Assembly (NCBI GenBank): GCA_007135355.1
Contig: SLJA01000137.1
Span: forward strand, 1 to 6,178
Direction: 5' to 3'
Length of the DNA: 6,178 nucleotides
Source of the DNA: Wenzhouxiangella sp.
GTDB taxonomy: Bacteria; Pseudomonadota; Gammaproteobacteria; Xanthomonadales; Wenzhouxiangellaceae
The notes under the pieces were generated by a model, which did no database searches, was not told the origin of the DNA, and saw only the letters and a program-made list of their open reading frames with translations. Shown here piece by piece: positions 1 to 5,581 of this stretch (the first letter of the stretch is position 1; every line of letters starts with the position of its first letter). A program made the position numbers and the translations under genes.

Positions 1-2
1 AA

Positions 3-164
3 GACAGTCAGCCCCTGGTGTTTGTCGACAATGTCTTGATGCGCCAGCGCAGCGCGGCCGGTCAAAGTGGCCGGCGGGGCGGCACAACCTATGGGCTGGT
101 GGAATTCAGCTTCAATATGTATGGTTTTCTCACTGAGCAGGCTTCACGGCCGCCCACTACATGA
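3..164 (+). CDS. gspM: Type II secretion system protein GspM, C-terminal part (gene truncated by window edge)
   Basis: Frame 3 is open from the window edge to a TGA at 162-164 and gives 53 residues. They begin DSQPLVFVDNVLMRQRS and then form a strand-rich tail with TYGLVEFSFNMYGF. The pattern of a hydrophobic P-L-V-F-V strand, a polar helix with R-Q-R-S, a basic glycine-rich turn and a final hydrophobic strand fits the C-terminal periplasmic ferredoxin-like domain of GspM/XpsM. GspM is a bitopic inner-membrane protein that pairs with GspL in the assembly platform. The identification rests largely on position: the stop codon overlaps the start of gspN (ATGA, 161-164), and gspD follows, which is the M-N-D order of the Xanthomonas Xps operon. 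The membrane helix and N-terminal domain lie outside the window. A divergent protein in the same slot cannot be excluded. Confidence 0.72.
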   Translation, partial: DSQPLVFVDNVLMRQRSAAGQSGRRGGTTYGLVEFSFNMYGFLTEQASRPPTT

Positions 165-916
165 TGCTGGACCTGAAAAACAATCTGCTGACCAGTGCGT
201 TGGCGAGCCTTATCGCCGCGCTGGCGCTGGTCGGGTTGGTTATGTTCCTGGTGCTCGGGCGTGTCAACCTCGATCGCATCGAGCCGGTCGGAGATACCTC
301 CGTGGCGGTTGTTGCGGTGGCCTCACCCCAGACCGGTCTGGAGGTGTTCGAGGAATACAACGAAATTCTCCGCCGTCCGGTGTTCTTTTCCGACCGGCGC
401 CTGCCGGTGCTGCAATCGGCTGATTTCGAGCCGGAGAGCCTGGAATTGGTTCAAGAAGACCCGGACGAAGAGGAGCCGGTGCCCGAACTCAAGGCCAGCC
501 TGGCCGGCATCATTATTACGCCCGATATGCGCATGGCCATGATCCGCGATCAGGCAGCCAACCACACGCTGATTTTGCGCGAAGGCATGAGCCTGGAGGG
601 TGAGCAAGCAGCTTGGCGACTGGATCGCATCGAGCCACGCATGGTCAACTTCGTTGCAGTGGATGGCCGCAGCGCCGGGCTGGAACTGGAAGTCAACACG
701 CGTGGTCTGACCCGACCCGCGTCCAGCCGTCCGGCCCCGACCCCGGTCGCCGCGGCGGCTGAAGCGCCCGATAGCGAAGAAGATGCGGCAGAGCCGGCCC
801 AGATTGACGACGCGGCTCGCACCCGCGCCGAAGAAATCCGAAGGCGCGTGGCCGAACGACGCGCGGAACTGCGCGCCGAGGCCGAACGACGCGCTCAACA
901 ACAACAGGATAATTGA
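161..916 (+). CDS. gspN: Type II secretion system protein N (XpsN-type GspN with a GspC-like HR domain)
   Basis: This is a 251-residue bitopic inner-membrane protein predicted to connect the GspL/GspM platform to the secretin GspD, as reported for Xanthomonas XpsN. In order it has a short cytoplasmic N-terminus, one transmembrane helix (about residues 9-33), a periplasmic linker, the RRPVFFSDRR motif (71-80) typical of the entry to GspC/GspN homology regions, an acidic stretch (98-107), a beta-rich HR domain (about 110-181, with LAGIIIT and ILREG), a Pro/Ala-rich linker (182-215) and a strongly charged Arg/Glu helix (216-250) likely to be a coiled coil. There is no C-terminal PDZ domain, unlike classical GspC. 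It is not the large GspN of the Klebsiella Pul system. The ATG at 161 overlaps the gspM stop as ATGA. The next codon (164) is also ATG and could be the real start. No good ribosome binding site is visible, so re-initiation after gspM is likely. Confidence 0.85.
   Translation: MMLDLKNNLLTSALASLIAALALVGLVMFLVLGRVNLDRIEPVGDTSVAVVAVASPQTGLEVFEEYNEILRRPVFFSDRRLPVLQSADFEPESLELVQEDPDEEEPVPELKASLAGIIITPDMRMAMIRDQAANHTLILREGMSLEGEQAAWRLDRIEPRMVNFVAVDGRSAGLELEVNTRGLTRPASSRPAPTPVAAAAEAPDSEEDAAEPAQIDDAARTRAEEIRRRVAERRAELRAEAERRAQQQQDN
906..909 (+). promoter_or_regulatory. Ribosome binding site of gspD
   Basis: AGGA lies six bases before the ATG at 916. That spacing supports 916 rather than the in-frame TTG at 913 as the start of gspD. 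The site sits inside the last codons of gspN, as expected for coupled genes. Confidence 0.6.
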
Positions 917-3099
917 TGAAGATGGAAATAAACCGGCCGCTCGGTCGTCAGTGGGTGCGCCTTGCCGCGACGGTTTCGGCCGCACTGCTGCTGGCGGCGT
1001 GCACGGCTCTGCCCGAGCGTTCCGAGCCTGCCGGGCAGGAGCAGCGGCTGCGACCGGCAGTGGCGCTGGAGGTGGATCCGTCGTTGGACGAGGTGCTGCT
1101 GGGCGCGGAGGAGTTCGACGAGGAAGAAGCCTTTACCGGCTCGGAGCGTTTTGTCGGCACCGGGGTGTTCATCAACGAGCGGGCGACCGCGCCGCGGGCC
1201 GAGCCGCCCGGCGAAGACGGTGAAATTACCCTCAACTTTGAAGGCCAGGGGATCCAGGAGGTCGTCCAGGCGATCCTCGGCCAGCTGTTCCAGGAAAACT
1301 ACACCATTGCCCCCGGCGTTTCCGGTGAGGTGACGTTCGCCACTGCCCGGCCATTGACCCGCGACCAGGTCATGCCGGTATTGGAGATGTTGCTGCGCTG
1401 GAACGGCGCAACCATCATCTGGCGCGAAGGGCGCTATCACGTTTTGCCCATCAGTGATGCCGTCCGCGGCAATCTGGTGCCGCGCTTTGATTCGGCCGCC
1501 CGAGCCCGCGGTTACGAAGTCATGGCAGTGCCGCTGCGCTATATCGCCCCTGGGCAGATGGCGGAAATCCTCGAGCCTTACGCGCGCGAAGATGGGGTCA
1601 TGCGGGCCGATGACGCCCGCAGCCTGCTGTTCCTGGCCGGCACGCGCTTCGAGTTGCGCAATTACCTGCAAATCATCGAAACCTTCGACGTGGACTGGTT
1701 GGCCGGCATGTCGGTGGGCTTGTTCAGCCTCGACCGCATCGAGGTTGGCGAGTTGCTGCCGGAGCTGGAAGCCGTGTTCGGCGAAGGCGGTGATACACCG
1801 TTGGCCGGCATGTTCCGCTTCCTGCCGCTGGAGCGCCTCAACGCCATCATGGTCATCACGCCCAACGAACACTATCTCGATCAGGCCGAACGCTGGATCG
1901 CTCGTCTGGATCGCTCCAGTCCCGGTGCCGGTGCGCGGCTTTGGGTGTACCGGGTCAAAAACCTGGAAGCGGATGTCCTGGCGGGTTACCTCGGCGACAT
2001 CTTCGGCACTGGCGGGACGCGAGCCACGCGCCCAAGGGCCGAGCGGGGCGCGCTGGCACCGGGTATGGAGCCGGCGACGATTACCAGCGCGGGTGAAATG
2101 CGCCGTCAGGAGCCGGCTAGAGGCGAACAGCCGCGGGCCACCGAAGGCGGCCTCGCCCTCGGCGACGACGGTGATGTCCGCATTACCGCCGTCACCGAAA
2201 CCAACTCGCTGTTGATTCAGGCCACACCGGCTCAGTACGACGCCATCCTGTCGGCGATCCGCCGCTTGGACGAAGAGCCGCTGCAGGTGCTGGTCGAAGC
2301 CCAGGTGCTGATCGTCGAGCTGACCGATCAACTGCGCTACGGCGTCAGCTGGTTTCTGGCCAATACCGGTCCCGACGCCGGTGGCCCGGAACTGCCCAAC
2401 GGTTTTGCCCCCAGTCGGGACCAGAACGCGTTGATTTTCGGCGCCGGCACCGGCGCCCTGGGCAGTGTGACCCGCCGCGCCGTTGATCGCACCTTCGTCG
2501 CCGCGACCATCGATGCGCTGGAGACGGTTTCCAACGTTCGCACGATCTCATCGCCGTCGCTGATGGTGCGCAATAACTCCAGCGCTACCATTAATGTGGG
2601 CAGCCAGCTGCCGGTGCAGTCGACCCGCTTTGTCGGCGGCACCATTGGCGAAGGGGCCAGTACCATCGGCAATGTCCAGTTCATCAGCACCGGGGTGACG
2701 CTGGACGTGACCCCTCGGGTCAACCCCGGCGGTCTGGTCTATCTCGATATTCGCCAGGAGGTTTCTTCGCCCGGCGCCCCCGGCGTTGGCGACAACCCGA
2801 CCATCAATACCCGTTCCATCCAGACCGACGTGGCTGTCCAGTCCGGACAGACCATCATGCTGGGGGGGTTGATCCAGGATGACGAGACCCAGTCGCAATC
2901 CGGCGTGCCGGGTATCCAGCGCGTTCCCGGCCTGGGTGCATTGTTCCGTCAGACCCGCAACGAGACCGTGCGCACCGAGACGCTGGTGCTGATCACGCCG
3001 TCGGTGATCGACTCCAGCGACCGCCTGCGCGATGTGTCCGACGAGATGGTACGCCAGTTCCGCGGCTTGCAGCCATTGCGGACCGGTTTGCGCGATTAA
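916..3099 (+). CDS. gspD: Type II secretion system secretin GspD, lipoprotein type
   Basis: This is a 727-residue outer-membrane secretin that forms the multimeric channel through which folded periplasmic proteins leave the cell. Residues 1-28 are a signal peptide ending in the lipobox LAAC, with Cys29 as the lipidation site followed by Thr, which is compatible with outer-membrane sorting. An acidic linker leads to the N0 domain (about 102-179), then N1 (197-259), N2 (265-333) and N3 (340-453). N3 is interrupted by a low-complexity Arg/Glu/Ala loop of roughly 50 residues (about 368-418). The C-terminal secretin domain (about 454-709) contains VGSQLPV (611-617, the VGxxVPV gate-region motif), the signature VPGIQRVPGLGALFR (674-688) and the strand RTETLVLITPSVI (about 696-708). 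Length and domain order are normal for GspD. The start at 916 shares one base with the gspN stop (TGATG). The lipid anchor resembles Xanthomonas XpsD and suggests the channel may reach the outer membrane without a separate pilotin. Confidence 0.96.
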   Translation: MKMEINRPLGRQWVRLAATVSAALLLAACTALPERSEPAGQEQRLRPAVALEVDPSLDEVLLGAEEFDEEEAFTGSERFVGTGVFINERATAPRAEPPGEDGEITLNFEGQGIQEVVQAILGQLFQENYTIAPGVSGEVTFATARPLTRDQVMPVLEMLLRWNGATIIWREGRYHVLPISDAVRGNLVPRFDSAARARGYEVMAVPLRYIAPGQMAEILEPYAREDGVMRADDARSLLFLAGTRFELRNYLQIIETFDVDWLAGMSVGLFSLDRIEVGELLPELEAVFGEGGDTPLAGMFRFLPLERLNAIMVITPNEHYLDQAERWIARLDRSSPGAGARLWVYRVKNLEADVLAGYLGDIFGTGGTRATRPRAERGALAPGMEPATITSAGEMRRQEPARGEQPRATEGGLALGDDGDVRITAVTETNSLLIQATPAQYDAILSAIRRLDEEPLQVLVEAQVLIVELTDQLRYGVSWFLANTGPDAGGPELPNGFAPSRDQNALIFGAGTGALGSVTRRAVDRTFVAATIDALETVSNVRTISSPSLMVRNNSSATINVGSQLPVQSTRFVGGTIGEGASTIGNVQFISTGVTLDVTPRVNPGGLVYLDIRQEVSSPGAPGVGDNPTINTRSIQTDVAVQSGQTIMLGGLIQDDETQSQSGVPGIQRVPGLGALFRQTRNETVRTETLVLITPSVIDSSDRLRDVSDEMVRQFRGLQPLRTGLRD

Positions 3100-3147
3100 A
3101 GCGGCGCACCGCTGAACCAATACAGCATGTTTTTTCAGGTTGACCCC

Positions 3148-3152
3148 AAGGA
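3148..3152 (+). promoter_or_regulatory. Ribosome binding site that sets the start of the lipoprotein gene
   Basis: AAGGA is followed by five A residues and then ATG at 3158. It favours 3158 over the upstream in-frame TTG at 3140, which would put six extra residues before the signal peptide and has no such site. Confidence 0.6.
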
Positions 3153-3157
3153 AAAAA

Positions 3158-3568
3158 ATGTCATATAAAACAATGGTTTTTCTGTTTCTGCTCGTTGCTG
3201 TGGTCTTCCTCTCGGCTTGCCAGCCGAATGTCACGGAGCCTGATGCCACGCCGGAACAGCGCATCGAGCAGCGCTGGGCCTATTTAATTGAGCGAGATTT
3301 TGAAGCGGCGTGGGAAATGCATAGCCCAGGGTTTAGAGAGACCACTCCGCTGGCCGATTTTCTGGTAGAAATGGCAACACGTCCAATTCGGGTCCTGGAT
3401 GCTGAACTTGTCTCGGTCGAATGTGAGGGCCCGGTCTGCGATGCCAGCGTTACTCTGACTTACCAGGTCGTGGCGGGTCCGACCGGGATTTCCTCTATGC
3501 GGGTCTCAACCCAGATAGAGGAACGCTGGATCCTGCACGACGGTCAGTGGTGGTACTTACGCGGATGA
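3158..3568 (+). CDS. Small predicted lipoprotein, possible NTF2-like fold, function unknown
   Basis: This is a 136-residue exported protein that I do not recognise by name. It has a classical lipoprotein signal: Lys4, a hydrophobic stretch (about 6-18) and the lipobox LSAC with Cys21 as the predicted lipidated residue, followed by Gln (outer-membrane type). The mature part starts with a polar linker, then a helix with the pattern RWAYLIERDFEAAWEMHSP (about 44-62), then predicted beta strands ending in ERWILHDGQWWYLRG. A helix with a small-domain 'work per residue' pattern followed by strands ending in W-x-x-x-x-G-x-W-W-Y is common in NTF2-like/SnoaL-like lipoproteins, so that fold is plausible but unproven. 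Cys89 and Cys94 could form a disulfide. It follows gspD by 58 bases with no convincing terminator between them, so co-transcription is possible. A T2SS accessory or pilotin-like role would be speculation. Base composition is visibly less GC-rich than gspD, especially in the first 60 bases. Confidence 0.85.
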   Translation: MSYKTMVFLFLLVAVVFLSACQPNVTEPDATPEQRIEQRWAYLIERDFEAAWEMHSPGFRETTPLADFLVEMATRPIRVLDAELVSVECEGPVCDASVTLTYQVVAGPTGISSMRVSTQIEERWILHDGQWWYLRG

Positions 3569-3577
3569 AATCACCGC

Positions 3578-3607
3578 TTTACATTTGGTAACGATTTGAC
3601 TTAGAAT
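3578..3607 (+). promoter_or_regulatory. Candidate sigma-70 promoter for the exported protein gene at 3695
   Basis: TTTACA (3578-3583) and TAGAAT (3602-3607) each match the -35 and -10 consensus at five of six positions with an 18-base spacer. Transcription would begin near 3613-3615 and leave a leader of about 80 bases before the ATG at 3695. It lies directly after the lipoprotein stop codon. Together with the terminator at 5213-5240 it would make the downstream gene an independent unit. This is a motif match only. Confidence 0.45.
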
Positions 3608-3682
3608 CTCCAATGTCGGTCGAGTCGGAAGAGTCCGGCTTGGCGGCACTAAATGATGCAGAGCCCTGTATTGACAATTTTT

Positions 3683-3687
3683 AGGAG
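3683..3687 (+). promoter_or_regulatory. Ribosome binding site that sets the start of the exported protein gene
   Basis: AGGAG lies seven bases before the ATG at 3695. It decides between this start and the in-frame ATG pair at 3653/3656, which would add 14 residues in front of an otherwise normal signal peptide. Confidence 0.75.
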
Positions 3688-3694
3688 TGTTGTA

Positions 3695-5179
3695 ATGAAA
3701 AGAAATAGCTTGACGACCGCCGTTCTGGCGGGTTTGACTGGTCTGGCGGGGATGGCTAGCGTCTCGCACGCGGTCAACGTCAACCCTGACGGCCTCGGTC
3801 AGGTGTTGTTGTATCCCTACTACACCGTCCGGGGCGGGAACGACACCTTGATTTCGATCGTCAATACGACGAGTGACCACAAGGCTGTGAAAGTTCGCTT
3901 CATGGAAGCGCTGAACTCACGAGAAGTTCTTGACTTCAACCTCTACCTGTCGCCTTGGGATGTCTGGACGGCTGCGCTCCAGGAAACCGCAGCTGGCGGC
4001 GGCAAGATGACGACTACTGACCGGTCTTGCACAGTGCCGAACCTGTTTGAGTTGCAGGGCGGTGTGCAAGACTTTTTGAACTTCCAGTACACCGGTCCAA
4101 ACAATGACCGGGGTCCGCAGGGGATCGAGCGAACCGCCTCTGGCTACATCGAAGTTATTGAGATGGGCGTGGTCACCGATTCAACCGTTCAAGGGTTTAT
4201 CAAGCACGTGAATGGCGTGCCCGGTAACTGCAACGCCTTGACAGGTCTGTGGACTACTGGCCCTTGGGCTACCGATCCTTCCTTCGGCCTTGCGCCTCCG
4301 TCTGGCGGCCTGTTTGGTAGCGGTACGATCGTCAACGTTCGGCAAGGCACCATGCTGTCCTATAACGCGGTCGCTATCGATTCGTTCTGGAGTGCTGGGG
4401 TGATTTCTCACACCGATCCTGGCTCGATCCTGCCGAACTTGAATAGTGGTGATACGACGTCGCGGGTTTTTGTGAACAGAACCGGCGTGGTCGATGTTGA
4501 TGAGCAGGTGTGGCTGGAAGGTGTCGAAGCCGTTAACGCCACGATCATGCACAACCAGCTCTTCAACGAGTATGGCGTGCTGGACGTGCTTGCAGGGCGC
4601 ACCGAGTGGGTGATGACCTTCCCGACCAAGGCTTTCCATGTGGATAATGCACCAGGCGGAAAGATCCTCGGCGCAGGACCGATCCCGCCGTTCACTAATC
4701 TGTGGTTGCAGGGCGGTGCTGGCGGTCAGGCCTGTGAGAGGGTTACGCCGCGCGTCTGGGATCGTGAAGAGCGCGAACCAGCCACCGGTATCATCGTGTC
4801 TCCGCCGCCGCCGAAGGGATTTTTCGAAATCTGTCGTGAAGCCGAGATTATTCGCTTCTCCAGGGATGGAAATATTCCTGCGGCAACCGAGATCTTCGGA
4901 GAGCCTGAGCGGCCTGCGTTCTCTACGTTGACGCCCACGAACTTCGAGCTGCCGGCGGGCTTCCAGGAAGGTTGGCTGCGGTTTGACTTCGCAGATGGGG
5001 ATAACAGAACCTCCCGGCCTGCAGTGCGGACCGGAGACCGTTATGTCGGCCTTCCCGTGATCGGCTTCTCCGCCCAGACGTTCAACAATGGCGTGCTGCC
5101 CGGTGGCACTCTGTCTAACTACGGTGCGACCTTCAACCATCGTGGTAGCCGGAAGGTGCTGGGGGGGACCCAATCGTAA
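3695..5179 (+). CDS. Conserved exported protein of unknown function (494 residues)
   Basis: The protein has a Sec-type signal peptide: MKRN, then a hydrophobic core, with cleavage predicted after SHA at residue 26. The mature N-terminus has PDGLGQVLLYPYYTVRGG, NDTLISIVNTT and REVLDFNLYLSPWDVWTA, and the C-terminus has GLPVIGF and NYGATFNHRGSR near the end. From memory, this combination marks a family of secreted proteins common in aquatic gammaproteobacteria, annotated as hypothetical. I know of no established function or catalytic residues. The composition is rich in beta-prone residues, Gly, Thr, Asn and aromatics, without tandem repeats or a visible membrane anchor, PEP-CTERM or LPXTG signal. 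Four cysteines (112, 179, 347 and 380) allow two disulfides. It appears to be a single-gene unit with its own promoter and a strong terminator. Lying just behind gspD, it is a candidate T2SS substrate, but that is only an inference from position. A run of seven Gs (5161-5167) lies four codons before the end. Confidence 0.9.
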   Translation: MKRNSLTTAVLAGLTGLAGMASVSHAVNVNPDGLGQVLLYPYYTVRGGNDTLISIVNTTSDHKAVKVRFMEALNSREVLDFNLYLSPWDVWTAALQETAAGGGKMTTTDRSCTVPNLFELQGGVQDFLNFQYTGPNNDRGPQGIERTASGYIEVIEMGVVTDSTVQGFIKHVNGVPGNCNALTGLWTTGPWATDPSFGLAPPSGGLFGSGTIVNVRQGTMLSYNAVAIDSFWSAGVISHTDPGSILPNLNSGDTTSRVFVNRTGVVDVDEQVWLEGVEAVNATIMHNQLFNEYGVLDVLAGRTEWVMTFPTKAFHVDNAPGGKILGAGPIPPFTNLWLQGGAGGQACERVTPRVWDREEREPATGIIVSPPPPKGFFEICREAEIIRFSRDGNIPAATEIFGEPERPAFSTLTPTNFELPAGFQEGWLRFDFADGDNRTSRPAVRTGDRYVGLPVIGFSAQTFNNGVLPGGTLSNYGATFNHRGSRKVLGGTQS

Positions 5180-5212
5180 CAAGCGCCTAGCTTGAGCGAT
5201 GAAATGCCATGA

Positions 5213-5240
5213 GGGCCACCCGCAGGGTGGCCCTTTTTTT
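5213..5240 (+). terminator. Strong Rho-independent terminator
   Basis: GGGCCACCC (5213-5221) and GGGTGGCCC (5225-5233) form a perfect nine-base-pair stem with loop GCA, followed by seven T residues (5234-5240). It lies 33 bases after the stop codon of the exported protein gene. No matching A-run precedes the stem, so it should act on + strand transcripts only. Confidence 0.95.
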
Positions 5241-5287
5241 AACGCTTCGCCCGGAACCGGTGACTCTGCAGCCAACAGCCTTCCTGT

Positions 5288-5303
5288 GGCTTGGCGCCAA
5301 GCC
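5288..5303. repeat. Perfect 16-bp palindrome with an overlapping third half-site
   Basis: GGCTTGGCGCCAAGCC is identical to its own reverse complement. The right half is shared with a second inverted repeat, GCCAAG-C-CTTGGC (5296-5308), so three TTGGC/GCCAA arms occur in 21 bases. There is no loop and no following T-run, so an operator for a dimeric DNA-binding protein is more likely than a terminator. No regulator can be named from the site alone. Confidence 0.5.
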
Positions 5304-5310
5304 TTGGCTC

Positions 5311-5340
5311 GTGCAATCAATGCTGCCGTGCAATTGATGC
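5311..5340 (+). repeat. Pair of imperfect 13-base direct repeats, 17-base period
   Basis: GTGCAATCAATGC (5311-5323) and GTGCAATTGATGC (5328-5340) match at 11 of 13 positions. Start-to-start distance is 17 bases. They begin eight bases after the 16-bp palindrome. Two copies could be adjacent binding sites, but with only two the pattern may be chance. Confidence 0.35.
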
Positions 5341-5581
5341 GGATGGCCTGTAAGCTTCTCAGTAATGTATACTGCGTCCCTTCTGAATCGTTTGGTTCGC
5401 GTGTGGCATTCAGTCTTGCTTGAACGGTCTAAATTCGACTGCGATGTGCCGGAACTTTGTCGGTTTCCAGTCCTCCAATCAGTGTAATCTGTCCAGTCGT
5501 AAGCTTGGCTTCGGTAGAACTGCGGCAGCCCTGCTGGTCCAGCTTTATAAATTTGAACGGATAACCTCAATTCATACTTTT

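Larger units (their letters stand above)
5241..5581. other. Intergenic region without a convincing gene; contains inverted and direct repeats
   Basis: This is about 340 bases between the terminator and the next gene. Open frames on both strands cross it, but they lack ribosome binding sites, signal peptides or family motifs. The longest, on the - strand, also reads through the terminator stem. The region is less GC-rich than the coding DNA around it. Its first third holds a perfect 16-bp palindrome and a pair of 13-base imperfect direct repeats. TATAAA at 5546-5551 resembles a -10 element, but no acceptable -35 element lies at the proper distance. No tRNA-like structure was seen. The length and repeats suggest a regulatory region for the gene at 5582 or an undetected small RNA. 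Confidence 0.55.

Noticed and set aside
895..2331. A 478-codon open frame on the - strand opposite gspD
   Set aside because: It lies antisense to an unmistakable secretin gene, its protein is rich in His, Gln, Arg and Gly as expected from reverse reading of GC-rich codons, and no family motif is visible.
3100..3135. Terminator after gspD
   Set aside because: AGCGG-CGCA-CCGCT makes only a five-base-pair stem, and the T6 run lies 16 bases farther on, so it is not a functional intrinsic terminator by the usual rules.
3653..3694. ATG codons at 3653/3656 as the start of the exported protein
   Set aside because: They have no ribosome binding site at a useful distance and would put 14 extra residues before a normal signal peptide. 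The ATG at 3695 has AGGAG at seven bases.
3671..3696. TTGACA (3671-3676) with TGTAAT (3691-3696) as a promoter
   Set aside because: The -35 box is perfect, but the spacer is only 14 bases and the -10 box would overlap the start codon. The upstream pair at 3578-3607 is better placed.
4181..5320. A 379-codon open frame on the - strand opposite the exported protein gene
   Set aside because: It runs through the terminator stem and antisense to a gene with signal peptide, ribosome binding site and conserved ends. Its composition is Arg/Pro/His-rich without motifs.
5187..5570. A 127-codon - strand open frame in the intergenic region
   Set aside because: It has no ribosome binding site or recognisable domain, its 3' part reads through the + strand terminator hairpin, and it spans the repeat elements. 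The + strand frame at 5199-5423 starts before the terminator hairpin, reads through it, and is rejected for the same reason.
5444..5581. ATG at 5444 as an upstream start for the Ig-like repeat protein
   Set aside because: The extra 46 residues are polar, contain no domain pattern and would bury the signal peptide. I cannot exclude it fully because 5582 lacks a clear ribosome binding site.
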